Shown here: positions 37,133-50,553 of the stretch, piece by piece
How the letters are laid out: each line of letters begins with the position of its first letter
Numbering within the stretch: the stretch's first letter is position 1
From: Puffinus mauretanicus
Taxonomy: Eukaryota; Chordata; Aves; Procellariiformes; Procellariidae
DNA length: 64,000 nucleotides
Assembly (NCBI GenBank): GCA_023333565.1
Contig: JAJKFH010001022.1
Span: forward strand, 186,001-250,000
Direction: 5' to 3'
The notes under the pieces: model-generated
The model's input: only the letters and a program-made list of their open reading frames with translations
Told to the model about the DNA's origin: nothing
The model's database searches: none
Position numbers and translations under genes: made by a program

Positions 37133-39431
37133 GATTTTGTTACAGCACAGCTGCAAGCACATCAGTTGACCAGGCCACGCAGAGATTAGGCCCTAGATCA
37201 CCTCCTTGGGAGGCTTCTAAATTCCACAGGAAGCACATACCACGCCAAGGACTGCGCGCAGACATCTCGTAAACCGCCCTTCTAGAGCGGTGCTGCGTTT
37301 CCCAGCTACGGGGCCTGTGGGCGTGATGGGGACATAACTGCACATTTGGTTTTTTATACGTTTACATTAAATTTCAGCAGTTTTTGTTATATATGGGTAG
37401 CTCGGGGGCAAAGGTTTGCGCTCTGTGTAGTATTCAACAAGCAGTAGCAGAGCAGTTCTGGGGAAGCCAAAGTCAAAACAGGTTGCTGGAAGAACTGCGA
37501 CACGGAGTTTCACCATTCACTGCCATTGTACACACGTCGCAGCCAGGCTACAGGCTGTCATACAAAAGACCTTTTAAACTGCTGCCAGCTGCCGGCACAT
37601 TTTGGGCTGTTTTTTCCACCATCGATAACCTACTCTTTTCCATCGGAAAGATAAATTCATCGTGAAGGCACAGTGTCATCAGAGCTGCCTTAGGAAGCTG
37701 CAGTGACTCTAAGGTGCAAGTCAGTCAGAAAAAATGCTGAACAGACCCTCCTCTCCTACATCAACACAGGAATAAAGGAGTATCTTGGGAACACTGTCAA
37801 AAGACAGGAGTTCCAAGTTTCCTGTCCAAACCAGGCTAGAAAACCTGCTGCCGTCCAGCATAAACCCAAGAAATCCGAAATGACCTAAATAAGGAAATAT
37901 CTGCATATGAAATCAGCTTTCTGTAACCGAGTGACCAGGAATACTGTTCGCAATTATTTGTCCATATAGCAGATGAGAGCATTCTGCTAAAATCCCCTTG
38001 CATATCCCATGTCACAGAACAGCATGCTGCTGATCCCTTGCCCCAGAGGATATGCAGAGATATGTGTACTCGTGCATTAGCTGAACGTGCATAAGGGAAG
38101 AAAAGCATTATTGTTGCCATGATGAAGACAAACCATCAAATAGAATGCAATTCCTTTAAAAAGTGTTACGGTTCCAAAACGCTGATTACATAAATGCCTC
38201 AATTTCACTCTTTTCCCTCCCCCCTTCTGCATAAAAACAGAGTATTTTCAAAAGCTAGATTATTCTGCCATTGTTCCCCAGGACAACCTTCCTTAGCACC
38301 ACAGAAGTAATAACAAGAAACCTACTCAGCAATTATATTTCGACAGTGAAAACACACTAGCAGTGGCACTGCATACAGCATTTATGAATACAAATAGTGC
38401 TATTAGCATTTGGTGGGAGATCAGCTCCATCATTAATTGCATGCCTGTTAGGGAGAGCGATAAGCTTGGAAGGTTTACGTTACCAAAGGGAGAGAGAAGG
38501 GAACAGCCTAGAAAATATGCGTGTACATAAGACAGACATCACCAGAGCAGCTGAAGAAATGGGCGAAGGGACGCAAGAGATATGCCAAAGGACACTGCAG
38601 TCCCTTGCTCTTGGTTACCTGCTCAGCAAACCAGTCTGCTCAGGTCAGGACAGAACCTACACGTTGAGGGATTGCAAACCCCGTTGAACAGCCCTTCTCC
38701 ACCCTCACTTGCTATGACCTGCAGTCTAGAACAACACCCAGGCCGAGTTCTCTGTTGTTTTGAACCTTCCCTACACCCGTTGCCTCCAGCATGCCCCTCA
38801 TTTGATGCTGCTACTGGTCCCTAACTCAAAAGAGAAGTCTTTCCAAGTCAGAGAACCATTACAAAAGAGTTCGACAGAGGCAAAGTGGATGAATAGAGTT
38901 TTTCGCTTAAGACTGAATTTCCTGCTCTGCAATTGGCTCACTCCGCATTAATTTGGCTGAGAAAACTCATCTCCGTGCTTCAGTTTTCTACCCACACAAG
39001 ATGGGACAATTCTCCCCTATCTCCCGGGCATCCGGGGAATGCACACACAAAACGCTCCATATCTTCAGCCTGTGAACAGTAACCACTACAGACAGATCAG
39101 TGGTATTTAAAGATAACACGAGTGTATTTACAATGGGCACCATCGTTCAGTGGGATGACTCATTTCAGAGCCCTCGCTGCCACTTCGAAATCAGCTCGAG
39201 CAGCTCCAGGGCAAAAGCCTGTTTCCTTCAGCAGGCAGAGCACCAACCAATGCTGCCGAGGGGGGTCAAGACCTGGGCTTGAACTTGCATCTTGGCCCAG
39301 CGGCTGTAGTCAAACAAACCTCATCTGCGTGCGGAGGGACCGACTCCGAGCCTCTACATGCCTGCAGGTAATCCCACCAACACCCGTGGGACAAACCATA
39401 CCTCCAAAGGGTTGTGCGTGGGTGTGATTTT

Positions 39432-39471
39432 GGGGTGTGCGGTGGGGAGGTTGGGGTGGGGGAGGATGGGG
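39432..39471 (+). other. Potential G-quadruplex in KLHL26 intron 2
   Basis: Within 40 bases the plus strand has five G-runs of four or five, separated by short loops (GGGGTGTGCGGTGGGGAGG followed by TTGGGGTGGGGGAGGATGGGG). It starts about 55 bp past the exon 2 donor. The G-rich strand is the template strand for KLHL26. Confidence 0.7.
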
Positions 39472-39526
39472 AAACAGAAAACCAATGGGAAAGGTAAAAA
39501 TGCCTGCTTCCCTATCGGATTCTCAC

Positions 39527-39709
39527 CTGAAATAGTCACTGCAGGCAGCCAAGACAACTTTATGAACCTGAAACACTTCATTATTTATAGTGAGGATGAC
39601 ATCAAGCAGCTGAGCCTGAGCTCGGAGCGAGGCCAGTCCCTGCAGTAGAGTGGTGCTGTGGCCAGGAGCAGAGAACGTGCATTTCAGGGTGCTGTTCTTG
39701 TCAGCCATG
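39527..39709 (-). CDS. KLHL26: KLHL26 exon 2 (first half of the BTB domain)
   Basis: A 183-bp exon giving residues 16-77: MADKNSTLKCTFSAPGHSTT, a leucine-rich segment, then LDVILTINNEVFQVHKVVLAACSDYFR. The last part is the classic BTB start, with the HK..LAA.S.YF motif of the dimer and CUL3 interface. The acceptor is GTTTTTAG|C and the donor TTTCAG|GTGAGA. Exon 1 contributes AG to a serine codon that comes just before an in-frame methionine with a good initiation context (A at -3, G at +4). That methionine is absent from the human protein as I remember it (a threonine there) and offers an alternative start giving a 587-residue protein. Confidence 0.97.
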
Positions 39710-40840
39710 CTAAAAACAGAACAAGAGAGACAGGCTGGTTTTAAATTAAAACAGTATGTGGTATACCTACAAAGCATGCTGGGGAAGATACTGTAACATG
39801 AAGCAGTTTGAACGCAAATTCCCAGCTCAATAGCCACACAGAACATCATGACATCAGTACCTCAGTTGTGTTCCCTTCTCCCAATACAAGAGAGACTTCC
39901 AAATTTTTAAATTATACTTTCGCATTACTGACAACCCGTCACGCTGCAGCACACAAGGGCTTCAGAGACCATCCAAACATCAGCTAGTGGGGCCAAAATC
40001 TCCAACGAACATTGGTGTCCCCACACTACAACTACCCCAGAGTCCACACTGACCTTGACTTCAACCACGAGACTGAATCACAGTTGCTTATTCTTCTCAC
40101 CACCTCTCCTGACTGCAGCTGTTAGATACTCCGTACCGTCCAAGGACGGCCCTGCTAGCCCCATTTGATCCTTTCCTTATGCCTGACCCTCATGAGAAGA
40201 GCAAAAGCAAAATATTACATAGCACTGGCTGCTCTAAATAATGTCAACTGTTTGAACTGCACTGTAAACAGTCCCCTCCCAGTGTAAATATTTCCTTGGT
40301 TTTCCCAATGCCTCTCACACATGTTCCCCAGCGCGGACAGCATCATTCTTAGATTCACTTGGCCTCAGATGCACTTGTCAGTGAAGATGCTGCATTTGGA
40401 GGTCAACATCAGCACTATCTCTGCACAAGTGGAAAAGATTATTAGATGCTCTGTGCTCCTCTGAAAATAACTACAATTATGCTGCAGATTTCCCGAGCAA
40501 GGCGATAGTGGGCCAGCATGCCCTGCCCACGAAACGGGGTCCACTCAGGCCAACAGAAGCATGAAATCCTAAATTAATTTGCAAATTTAATCTGACTCTG
40601 AACTACTTTTCAGGATCAAGATCTGAGTCCTTCTGGGAAGAAAACATGCACAAGGATCAGTATTCAGGATGGGGTTTAGGTTTTCAGAAGCATCCTGCTA
40701 TTTGGTCTCTGCATTTTAAGAAATATTTTATGGAAGCGTGACATAAAAAATCCCAAGCAGATCATACCAAATCTGGAAAGCTACATTACTTGCTCCCAAG
40801 TCAACAGTGGGAGAGTGCACTTAGTACTGTGCTTAAAGGG

Positions 40841-41040
40841 TATTATTATTATTATTATTATTTAGGCAGAATATACCAACAAAGCCCCCAAAAATAGTAC
40901 AGAGACTAGGTCCCAGTGTTCTAGGGGCTGTATAATCCCATCGTTTGCTAACAACTGTTCCTAAGACTTCACTACCTAAACAACAACAAAAGCCACACAC
41001 AATGGATGAAACAAGTAGGCAAGGTCAGAGAAGAGTCAGG
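40841..41040 (-). repeat. Ancient amniote MIR-type repeat headed by (ATT)7
   Basis: A perfect ATT run at 40841-40863 is followed by AATAGTACAGAGACTAGGTC, then CCCAGTGTTCTAGGGGCTGT, then TGTTCCTAAGACTTCACTAC and ACAAGTAGGCAAGGTCAGAG. The order parallels a repeat abundant in turtles and birds (ATTATT..., TAGCACCTAGAGGCCCCA, CCATTGTGCTAGGCACTGTAC, CAGTCCCTGCCCCAAAGAGC, GACAGACAAAGG). The ATT run is the element's 3' end, so the element lies on the minus strand. Similarity is from memory. Confidence 0.5.
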
Positions 41041-44000
41041 GAGATAGGATAACCAAAAAGGGGACATAAACAATCCTCAAACAATAAGGAACAATGGACA
41101 GGACTTGTTACTTGCCTAACTTATCGGATTGCAATTTCCTGCAAGCTTTACAGAAGAGGCGAGTTAGGGGAAATCTGTGATGTTCATCAGAGCACTGAGG
41201 GCAGCCGCCTTGTGAGAGCAGCCCTAGAGCTCTTTGGGATGCTGCAGGATGCAGATATCAGATCCTTGCAGTCTGTTTCAAAACTCCTCAGGCTTGGGAG
41301 CACGCCTCAAAATTCATAAGAGTTCCTACTGGGATGACTGATACCGGTCAGCTGTGCTTCTTGTAGCACAGATCTGAAATTCCTACCTTAAAGTCAAAGC
41401 ATACTAAAAAGTCTTAGTTCAGAGAGCGGAGTCCAGCTACAACATCCTTCCTATAATAAAAAGGATTAGCAAAAAGTCAGTTGCTGACAAGACCTTTATC
41501 CATTACTCCGCGAGCCAAGAAACGTCTATCCACTCCAGCTCTTCCCATGGCGAAAGAGGAAAGAGATTGGAGGGAGCGAGTGCATGAATATTCATCATGT
41601 CAAACGCATTTTACTCTCCTCTCTGGAACAATGGCTTTGATTCGCTGGAGTCGAAAGGAGGAAACATCCAGCATAAGCACGGAAATGATCTTGCCCCTGA
41701 ACACAGTATCGTTCACCGAGCAAACCCATTTTGTTTCACGCTGGACAGGTATAATACGCACAGACAGCTCCGGCGGTCATCTGGGAGATGGGAACTCCTG
41801 AGTTTACTGTAACTTCGTTAAACTTGATCTCCTGCAGGATTCTTCTCATGGGAATTTTCTTCAGCGTTTTTTTCAGACCAATTTTAAATATTCCTTTTCC
41901 CAGCCTAAGGGCTTACCCATATAAAATTGCTTTCACTATATCTACAACTCTCCCAGTGCGGGTGCCTCTTCAAACAACAAGCTTTACCTGAACAAACATT
42001 CCTCTTTTCTTCCTTTTTCTCAATTAACTTTTACAGGCACTGTTAATAACCAGAGTGTAAGTAAGTAGATGGAGGACTAAATCTGGGCGGGTAGGTATTT
42101 CTGTGCTGGAATAAATGTGTTTGCATGTGCGATTCATTTCAATAGATAATTGTGAACAACTACCCCTGAAAAACTCTCTGTACTAGTTCCTTTGTCTATT
42201 TACAGGTATAGAATAAAAGGATCCAATGATTACACAATCCTCTGGGGAGAAAAAAGACAAAACAAAACTGAACAGTAAGTGAAGCATTGAAAATGTCCAT
42301 TTTTTTTCAGTCTGGAAAAAAAGAGTTTTTAGAAGAAACACATAAGCTGGAAGCAAAATAAAATCCACGCAAAGCATGAGAAATCAAGTAAGAGACTCTA
42401 CAAAAAACCAAGCGGGAGGAGGAGAGGTGAGAAAACAGCAACAAACACTGTTTGCACTGCGGTTAGTAAAAAGGGATTTGTGATAAAAGCAGGCTTGGCT
42501 CAAACCAGGCTGCGGTACCATGGGGCACACCGTAGCACCGCATGCATTATGCCACATGGCCTTGCTTTCCACGCCTTGCGCTGCATTAGGAACAGAGGAA
42601 GAAAAGAGGCAGCAGTTGGATGTCAGAGACTGAAAAAAAAAAAAGCACAAAAGGAAGCCTTGAACATCTGAAAGTGCCTTTGTGAGGCTGTCCCTATCTT
42701 ATTTGAGATCTGAGTATACCGTGTACTTGTTGCTTAACAATTTGTTACAGAAGAAACAGCCTTGCAGACAAACTTCGGAAGAGTTGCATCCATTCCTCAG
42801 CAGTTCAGCCTTCAAGATAAAAGCCTTTCATCACACAATAGTGAGAAAGTGTTTATTCCGCTCCTTCCCCCTTCCCTTTCTGATGGAGGCAGGGCTGGAG
42901 AGCTTCTGGAATTTTCCTCGGTTTTTCATCTTTGTCCTCAAAATGACGGCACTGAGTGAAGTCCTACCCCTGCCGCAGAGCTTTGCGGAGGTTTCTGCGG
43001 CCGGAGCGTCCTTCAGCAGGGGCCGAGCATGCTAGCTCGGAGAGGGGTCAAGTGTGTCTGGCTGCACCCAGTCAAATTCATCCTTTGAAAAAATGTAAAA
43101 CATAAAAATCACATTCACATCAAGCAGCACTTCCACTGCACGTCCCACGGGCTTCACAGTGATCTGCATGGGGATCTGAAAATGTTTACATGATCAGGGC
43201 CTCTAACATGAATATATTGGTATAAAGATGACTTTACCGGAACAGAAATCCCACTTTCCATATGGAAATAGCTGTAGCAGTGAAAGGCATCTTTATATTC
43301 ATGTAATTGCATCCATTGCACGAATGGTGGGGGCACCTGGAATTCAACAGACACGTTGATTCAGAAGAGCGATCCATTTTGGGCAGCAGCCTCAAAGACT
43401 CCGGTAACATCGCTGGTACCCGATTTTCAAAAAGGGGCTGCCAGGGAACAAGTAATGGGATTGAGGATTTGTCTCCAAGCCGCTGCTCTGAAGCCAGACT
43501 GCTTTCAATCCTCTCCAGTCATGGCAGGATAGAGTTCAGCATGGTGTATGTGACTGTAGCTTGGGGAAAACCAACCCAAAACCGTACGCACATTGCAGGC
43601 TTGTGAAAATGTTAAAGCAAGGGTTAAGGGAGTGGTTCCAGCCAGACAGCAGGCAGGGAAGGCAAACAAGCCCAGAAATTCTCCTTCTGCTGTACCTATT
43701 GCAGGATCTTGGCCATGTGCTCATCCTTGCCCCAAGCACGCTGACCACATCCTTAGCTGACATGTTTCCGAGCAAGGACTGCTTAATTTTTTGACCAGAA
43801 ACAGACGCAGCGAGGAGGCATCTGAACACAGGGCTGGGCGCCCAAGAGGCCCCTAAAGCTGACGGGCTGAGAGATATTTAAGGGCCATACTTCAAGAATC
43901 AGTTCACACGAGGCACAAAGAACATCCCAAAGAACAACCGTCCCCTGTCTCTGCCTCCTCAATTCTCCACAACATCACGTGTGATCCAAGATGCGTTTCA

Positions 44001-47000
44001 AGCTAATGAATCATTTTTACCAAATCTGTACTGATGATTAAAAACATCAAAGCTGGAATTAAAGGCTTACCAAACATGAGTTCATATTTCAGCATGTTTG
44101 CAACTACTGCACAAGTACAAATGGAGAGAATTAGACCAGGCCAGATTATAACATTTCAGTGATTGAATTAAATAAGAAAAATCTTTTGCTACACAACTGC
44201 CTGTCATCCTCCTACTCTTCTTGTGTAACATGGTCCTCCTTGGAAGGAGGGATAGTTCGGTGCTAGCGAGGCTCGCTCTCCATCCCAGTTCAGCATCCTT
44301 GCTAATATCCACCCACGTTTTCCCACTCTCTGGGCAGGTGGTGCTTGGTAATTTTTCGTACAGGAGAAACTCAAGGGGGTTGGCAAGATTTCTAAGCAGG
44401 GCAAACTTCCAACAGCCAGCCTCTACAGTAAACACAAGCTCTAAAGGTAGGACCCCGCGGGGCATGGCTGGGGTACAAAAGAGGAGGGAGGAAAAGCAGC
44501 AGCATGTGTGTGTGTGTTCGCATGCATCAAGTCCGTAGTGCCACAGCTTTTCTGTGGGTAAACAAAGGACTTGGGATTGCAAAATAGCCAGCGAGGCACC
44601 TTCTGAGCACTCAAGCCTGCTAGAAATTTTTTATGGTGAGAGCAGCAGAACTAACATAAAGCTGAAGAGTAACTTTATTTAGAACATAGGGTATGAATAT
44701 TAAGGACCTTCTTTAAGAACCTTTGAAAGGCAGCATTATAGGTATTTTAATAATGCAAATCATTTAATGCCTTTAGTTTCATGCCTAAGTAAAAAACACA
44801 TTCAGATTCTGATTTTTAAACTACAATTAAGACACTTAAAATCAAAACAAAAGTCAAACTCCCTCAGATAAGTCACTGGTAGCCATGGTTACTGTAATAT
44901 TTCAGATCCTGAGGCTTTATATCACATGCCCAAATGATGAAAATGAGTTTTCAGCACCTCACACTAACAAATGTTACATTAGGGCAAACAGGCTAAACCT
45001 TTTACTGTAGATTTGCTGTTTCACGGACTCTTGTCGGGACTTTTGGACAACACTCCCGTGGCCTTTGCAGCCCCCTACGAAAAGGCGTCGAGAAGTTTCC
45101 TTGAAGTTTGGGTGCAAGGAAGATTAGATGCTGCCAGGCAATGAGACTTAAAAATACCTGCCCTGTTAACCTACTTACATTCCCAGCAGCAAGCAAGATT
45201 GTCACCAGCACCCCATCAGAAATAACATTTACCATCGCTTCCCTGTCCAAATTAGCAACAACAATAAGCACTTAATGATCAGCAACTAATTAAATATTAA
45301 CACGTTGAATGAAGGGGATGTTTTCCAGAGAAACGTAATCATCCTTAGGAAAGATATGCAGCAAAATGATTTAATCGATTTCTTTGCTCCCTTTTCCACC
45401 TCCTTCCCTTAATTTCTCCTATTTCTCTTCTCTGCCTCCACTCATTTTCCTTTCCTGACACCCTCTCTTTCATCAAAGGCAATAAATACAAGTAGAAAGC
45501 CTGAGACTAATATCTGTATTTAGAAGTGACTAGCAATTTGGAGTGCTTAAATAAAGAGATTATAAATCGGTCTGAGTTTTAGAAGGAGTAATACTTTGTG
45601 TGAAAAAAATGGTCTTCTGTAAAATGCCTGAAGTCGAATAGAGAAGTTTGAAAAGTCTCGCATTTTATCTTTTACACTTCAAGTCTCAAAATTTAAGGAA
45701 AGTTAACATTTGGCAAAGGAAGAACAAGTAACATTCACTATTTTAAAAAAAGAACAAAGCCCAACAAACCAAGCTTTTTAATTTGTATTACAGGGACCCC
45801 AGAGGCTTGTCCCTCTCACAAAGAGGGAACTGAGGTCTCCAAAGATCGACTGCCCGACGCTGGGACGGGACTGGGCATCGCTGGGCTCCCACATTCTCCA
45901 CTGCCGGACAACCCATGCCTGATTCAGCCTTGTATTTACTGAAAATAGCAATTAAAGACATATTTCACAGAAGCCAGGAGGCACCTTAACGTTTCATTTT
46001 CAAGTACTTTCTGAATCAGGTCCTACTGATCCCCTTATTGGCTTATCTGCATCCTGCTTCTCCCAGGCTGGAACCAAGGAAACCCTATAACCCAAAGTTA
46101 AGGCAGCAAGTTGAAGCAAAAGGCTTCTCAGGTTTTTTTTTTTTAAAATATTATTTTTTGTCCCTTGAGAAGTCCCAGACACATTTCCAAATCTGTTTTT
46201 CTTTTTTTCTGAGCTGGACTCACACGGGGCCCAGCAGACACACACACACAAATATATTCTGCTCCCAGGCTTCAATCGGTAGGTTGTTCGCAAGCCAAAG
46301 GAGGTGGGATTTTGGTTTCGGCTAAAAACACTAATAAAACTGGATGTCTGTCAAAAGCTGGCTGGCCTGGTAAAATGGAGCATTGGAACACGGAACAAAA
46401 AAGTAGAAGGTGAAATAACTGAACACATTAAACTCTGTGCCACCTCATGGAGTTTCAATGTGGGGGACCGGTCAGTACGTGCTGTACCTGGGACAAATTG
46501 TGGGGGGAAAAATAAGAAAGAACAAGATTCTTAAAAATGTTTCTGTCACAGAGCCAGAGTCATTTTTATGCTGGTGCAGGGACAAATGGGAACAGCAGTT
46601 TGGCCCTCTTCATTCAGCAACCAATGTGGCCAATGCAACTTGCAGGTAAGGGCTCCGTGAGCCCAGGTTGGCACACTGGTAGCCCTGGGGTCTTGGAGGG
46701 GCACAAAACGTCAGGCTGAGAAGATCGTTTACCAGGACCTGCCATTTCTATGCTCCCTACCCATACCCAGAGCTACCGCAGAGGATCTTGTCCTGTACAG
46801 GGATTTTCCTGGGGCACCCTCAGCCCTGCCCCAAACCTCCTCCGGCAGCACATGGAGCCGGCGCGGGCGACACACATCACCCATCACTAACAACACCCTG
46901 CCGATCCACAATCTCAACCTGCATTTTCACAATGACTGAGAACGGGAAGATACTACCCCACCCCCTAAGCTTTACCATGATTATATTCTTGTCAGCCCCA

Positions 47001-50000
47001 AACCTAATCCTGCCGAGCCAGGAACAAACTGAGCAAATATAAAAATCACTCTAAGCATATAAATTACTCTGGCAGCACAGGCAGTATCACAGCAATGAAA
47101 AAGTCAGCTGCTCTCAGTTGCTCCCGAGCTCAGCCAGCCACACAAGGACCCCCAGAAGGACGGTGGATTTTACACCACGTAAAATTTGCCTGTGTCTCCA
47201 CGGTACACAGCTAAGTACAGGCTCTTTATACACTCGATACTCCTGCTGACAGCGCTGCCTTAAACAGTTCCACGTTTCCCCCACCATATGCCCTTAGGGT
47301 CAAATCCTGCCAACCCCGGCTTAGAAAAAGGAAAGCTACAGCGATGCCAGATCAAAAAATGCAAAAAAGCAGAACTGTGCTTCTACAACACACCACCGCA
47401 GTCGTTTTCGCAGCCAGAAGCCACGGCGGGTATTTTCTGCGCCCGCCGTCCCCTGCACACCTCTCCCAGCAGCACCCGTGGCAGACCCGCTGTGCAAAGG
47501 CCGAGAGGCACCTAGTGGTGTCGGGAAGCACAGCAGAGCCACCAAGGCCACCCCAAAAGTGACACTCGGCCCAGCCCCAAGCACAGCTTGGCTGCTGGCC
47601 TTCTAGATACCACCCTGCTCTTCCCTCCACCCCTGCTCTTCCATCCACCCCACTCCTGCATCGCATTTTCGTCTTCAGAAATGGAGCGAAGCTGATCCGT
47701 GGCACAGCTACTGCCGCTTTCATCCAAAGATCCGTCGGGACGCGTCTCAGCTTCCCGGCTTGTCACAGGTCAGCAACGGCTGGGTCGCGTTCCCGCTGGG
47801 GACAGCCTGTTTCAGCTCTGCTAGCAGCTCCCAGCAGGGCAGAACGCTCCCCCCACCAAGCAAATCACTCAGCAACCTTCTCCCACACCATCATACCGGG
47901 CTCCTTGCTCCACGCCTTGGAAAAAACTTAGAAAAACTTCAAAATCAGACTACGAGGTACTTGGAACAGCATTTGTCTCAGCCTGTTTCTGCGGCATCCG
48001 ATTGCATCCTCTGGGCAGTGTTGCAATAAAAACGACAGGACTAGTTACACGCAGAGTAGGTACTACAGCGTGCAGTGAGGCGCAGCACGCCTCTCCTCTC
48101 CCCATACCTCCACCCTCCAGATTATTGCCTCAGAGCAGCTAGGGATCTCAAGCAAAAGCAAAATAAAACGATGAAACAGCAGACAACAGAAGAAAAACCC
48201 ACCATGCCTTTAATGCAAACTAAAGAAATCATGTTTTCTAGCAGGTGCGAGCAGCTGCCCCAGCACTTGGCATCGTAACACCAATTCCAATTCAGTTCCA
48301 GGATCAAATCCTCTTACCGCCGCGGCTGCTTGTAGCCCGTTTCCCTCGTTACCTAAATCCTCTGCACTTACCTTCTGACAGGCTTGCACCCATCCTAAAC
48401 ATCATTATGTTTCCCAGCTCCTTGGGCAGCTCAGTTCGGCACAGGCTTCGTGCCACCCTCACTGCATCACCTGAACAGAGCAACCCAAGACCACCAGAAG
48501 TGCAGCGACAGCTTTTCTTAAAGGTCACGGATTTCTGTGCAAGCTCAGCATTTATCTTCCATATAAACAAGAAACTGGAAAAGATGCCTTAGCCGCCGTC
48601 CCATGATGCAAGGCTCTTCCTTACGAAGCAGTTAATGCTAAACCACACTTGGAGGTAAGACAGGAACCTTTAAAGAATCACTGAAGTTTACTTTTGGTCT
48701 AAATAAAACCTCCAGCTCAGAAGTCTCCCAATGTTGAAAAAGAAAGCAGCAGTTATTTTTACAGTGATTCAATTAGAGCGTAAACATTTACACCATGTCT
48801 ACCAGATCTAACAACTAAATCTGTTTTAAAATTGCCATGTGGCAGAGTATAGAACATAGAAGCCACACAAAACTAAACTTCGAAGAGTTTCAAAAGGAAA
48901 AAAAAAAAGTCTAATTGAAGACTGAAGCTATATAAGATTACAGGAACATGAAAGCAAGGCAGACTCACAGCCCTTATCATTTTGTTCCCCAAAACGGTTT
49001 TACTCCATCCTCCTGTACATTTGCTCTCTCTCCCACCACCTTCTTCAGAAGGAATAAGGTTAGGGGAGTTCAGGTCGACTTTCTCTTGACGTGAACCCAG
49101 ACACATGTACTTTTAGATAAGGAAGACCTCCTCGCCCATTCATTCTGGTTTTGACAGGTGGGATTGCTTTCAGCAAACACGCCAGCATGTAACAATATTA
49201 GGGAGGTTTTTGGAAAGTGTTTATACGACCTGGCTGCCTTCGTTTCTTCAAGGGATTATTCCCGATTTCAGAGACACACAGCTCTCCTCAACAGCTTGTC
49301 TGCACACCCCGATCAATTCCTGCTTAAAGGCCTGCACGATAACATCCTCTCCAGCATCTGAAAAGATGTTTTTCCTAGATCTTTGTCACCCTGCTTTGTA
49401 AACCCTACCTCACCAACACTGCAGCAGAGCTCACGTGCCTCTAAAGCAGAGAGCCTCTCTTACCAAGGGTACCGATGGATTTCACCATTTCCTCTGTTCT
49501 TACTTGCTCACCAGTCTCAAAGCATATCTTGAGGAGCCGCACAGTATTACAGAGTGAATTATGTAGCCTGAAACTCTCCTTCCACATGATACGGAGGGCT
49601 GGGAGTAAAATATGAAACCCATTTGTAACTCATGAAATTCTATCCATAGAGGAAGGGAGGGGGGAAGCAAGTTTATTTCAAAATAGAAGATGTGGGCTGT
49701 TTGCTTTTCAACGCACAGCAATGGCCTTATCTCTTGCCATCAGTGTGTCCAAAGCCTTTTGTCCATACCATCTTGCACAGCGTGTTCCTTATCGAATGAA
49801 AGCGCAGGATCCCCAGCAGACAAGTTAATTTTCTTGCTTTGGGGAAGCCAGCATACTTACGGGTAACTAGCATCAGCCATGCGGTAGCAATTCCAAAGAT
49901 GGAAATTCTGTCCGTGCTGTTTGAATAACAGTGCACCACCGAAATGGCATGTGTGTTAACAGCAAGAGAGGGCTTTGTCCTTTTGCCTTAGAGAGTAAAT

Positions 50001-50534
50001 ACTCAGTAAGTGCAAAAAAGTCACAAGTGGAAGCACCTAACAAGGAATCATTGTTGATAGGGAATGCCCTTGAAATTCTCCGCTCGGTCTACAGAGACGA
50101 TGCGGCATGTCCAACGTTCCCCATCAGGTTTCTCCCCCGTATTCTCCAATAAATCCATCCTTTAAAACAGAAGACTAACAACCAACAAGAAGCAGTATCC
50201 AAATTTCAACGGGCTTTACTTTAAAATTAACAAAGAAAATAAACACACAGCGATAGGGAACACGACGGAGCCTCAGCTCAGGGAACAGAACTGCTGCAGC
50301 TCCAGCCTGGGTGATTTATCACAGCCCGGAAACAAATTACTTCCATTTCTCACTGCTACACACCCAGCACCGAGAAACTCCCGAGCGCCGAGCGAGCGGC
50401 CCTACCGACACCCGTGTGAAAGAAGTGCTGCTCTTCCTGTTCTGAGAGGGAAGAAAAAGGAGGTGCAGAGAGATAAAATGAAATGCCCCAGGCAATGCAG
50501 CATATAGTTTACACAGGCGGTCATTAGAAAGAAG

Positions 50535-50553
50535 AAAAAAAAAAAAAAAAAAA
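50535..50553. repeat. A19 homopolymer
   Basis: Nineteen consecutive A in KLHL26 intron 1, about 0.9 kb downstream of exon 1. Likely polymorphic. Confidence 0.88.

Larger units (their letters stand above)
36376..39526 (-). other. KLHL26: KLHL26 intron 2
   Basis: A 3.15-kb intron that splits the arginine codon at residue 77 (AG|A) inside the BTB domain. The ends are CAG|GTGAGA and CTCCAG|A. It holds a run of 17 A at 37116-37132 and a strong G-rich tract at 39432-39471, just inside the donor end. No exon is recognised. Confidence 0.93.

Noticed and set aside
45785..45910. MIR-like GAACTGAGGTCTCC segment in KLHL26 intron 1
   Set aside because: Only one short run resembles the consensus and the flanks do not continue the match, so it was not listed as a feature.
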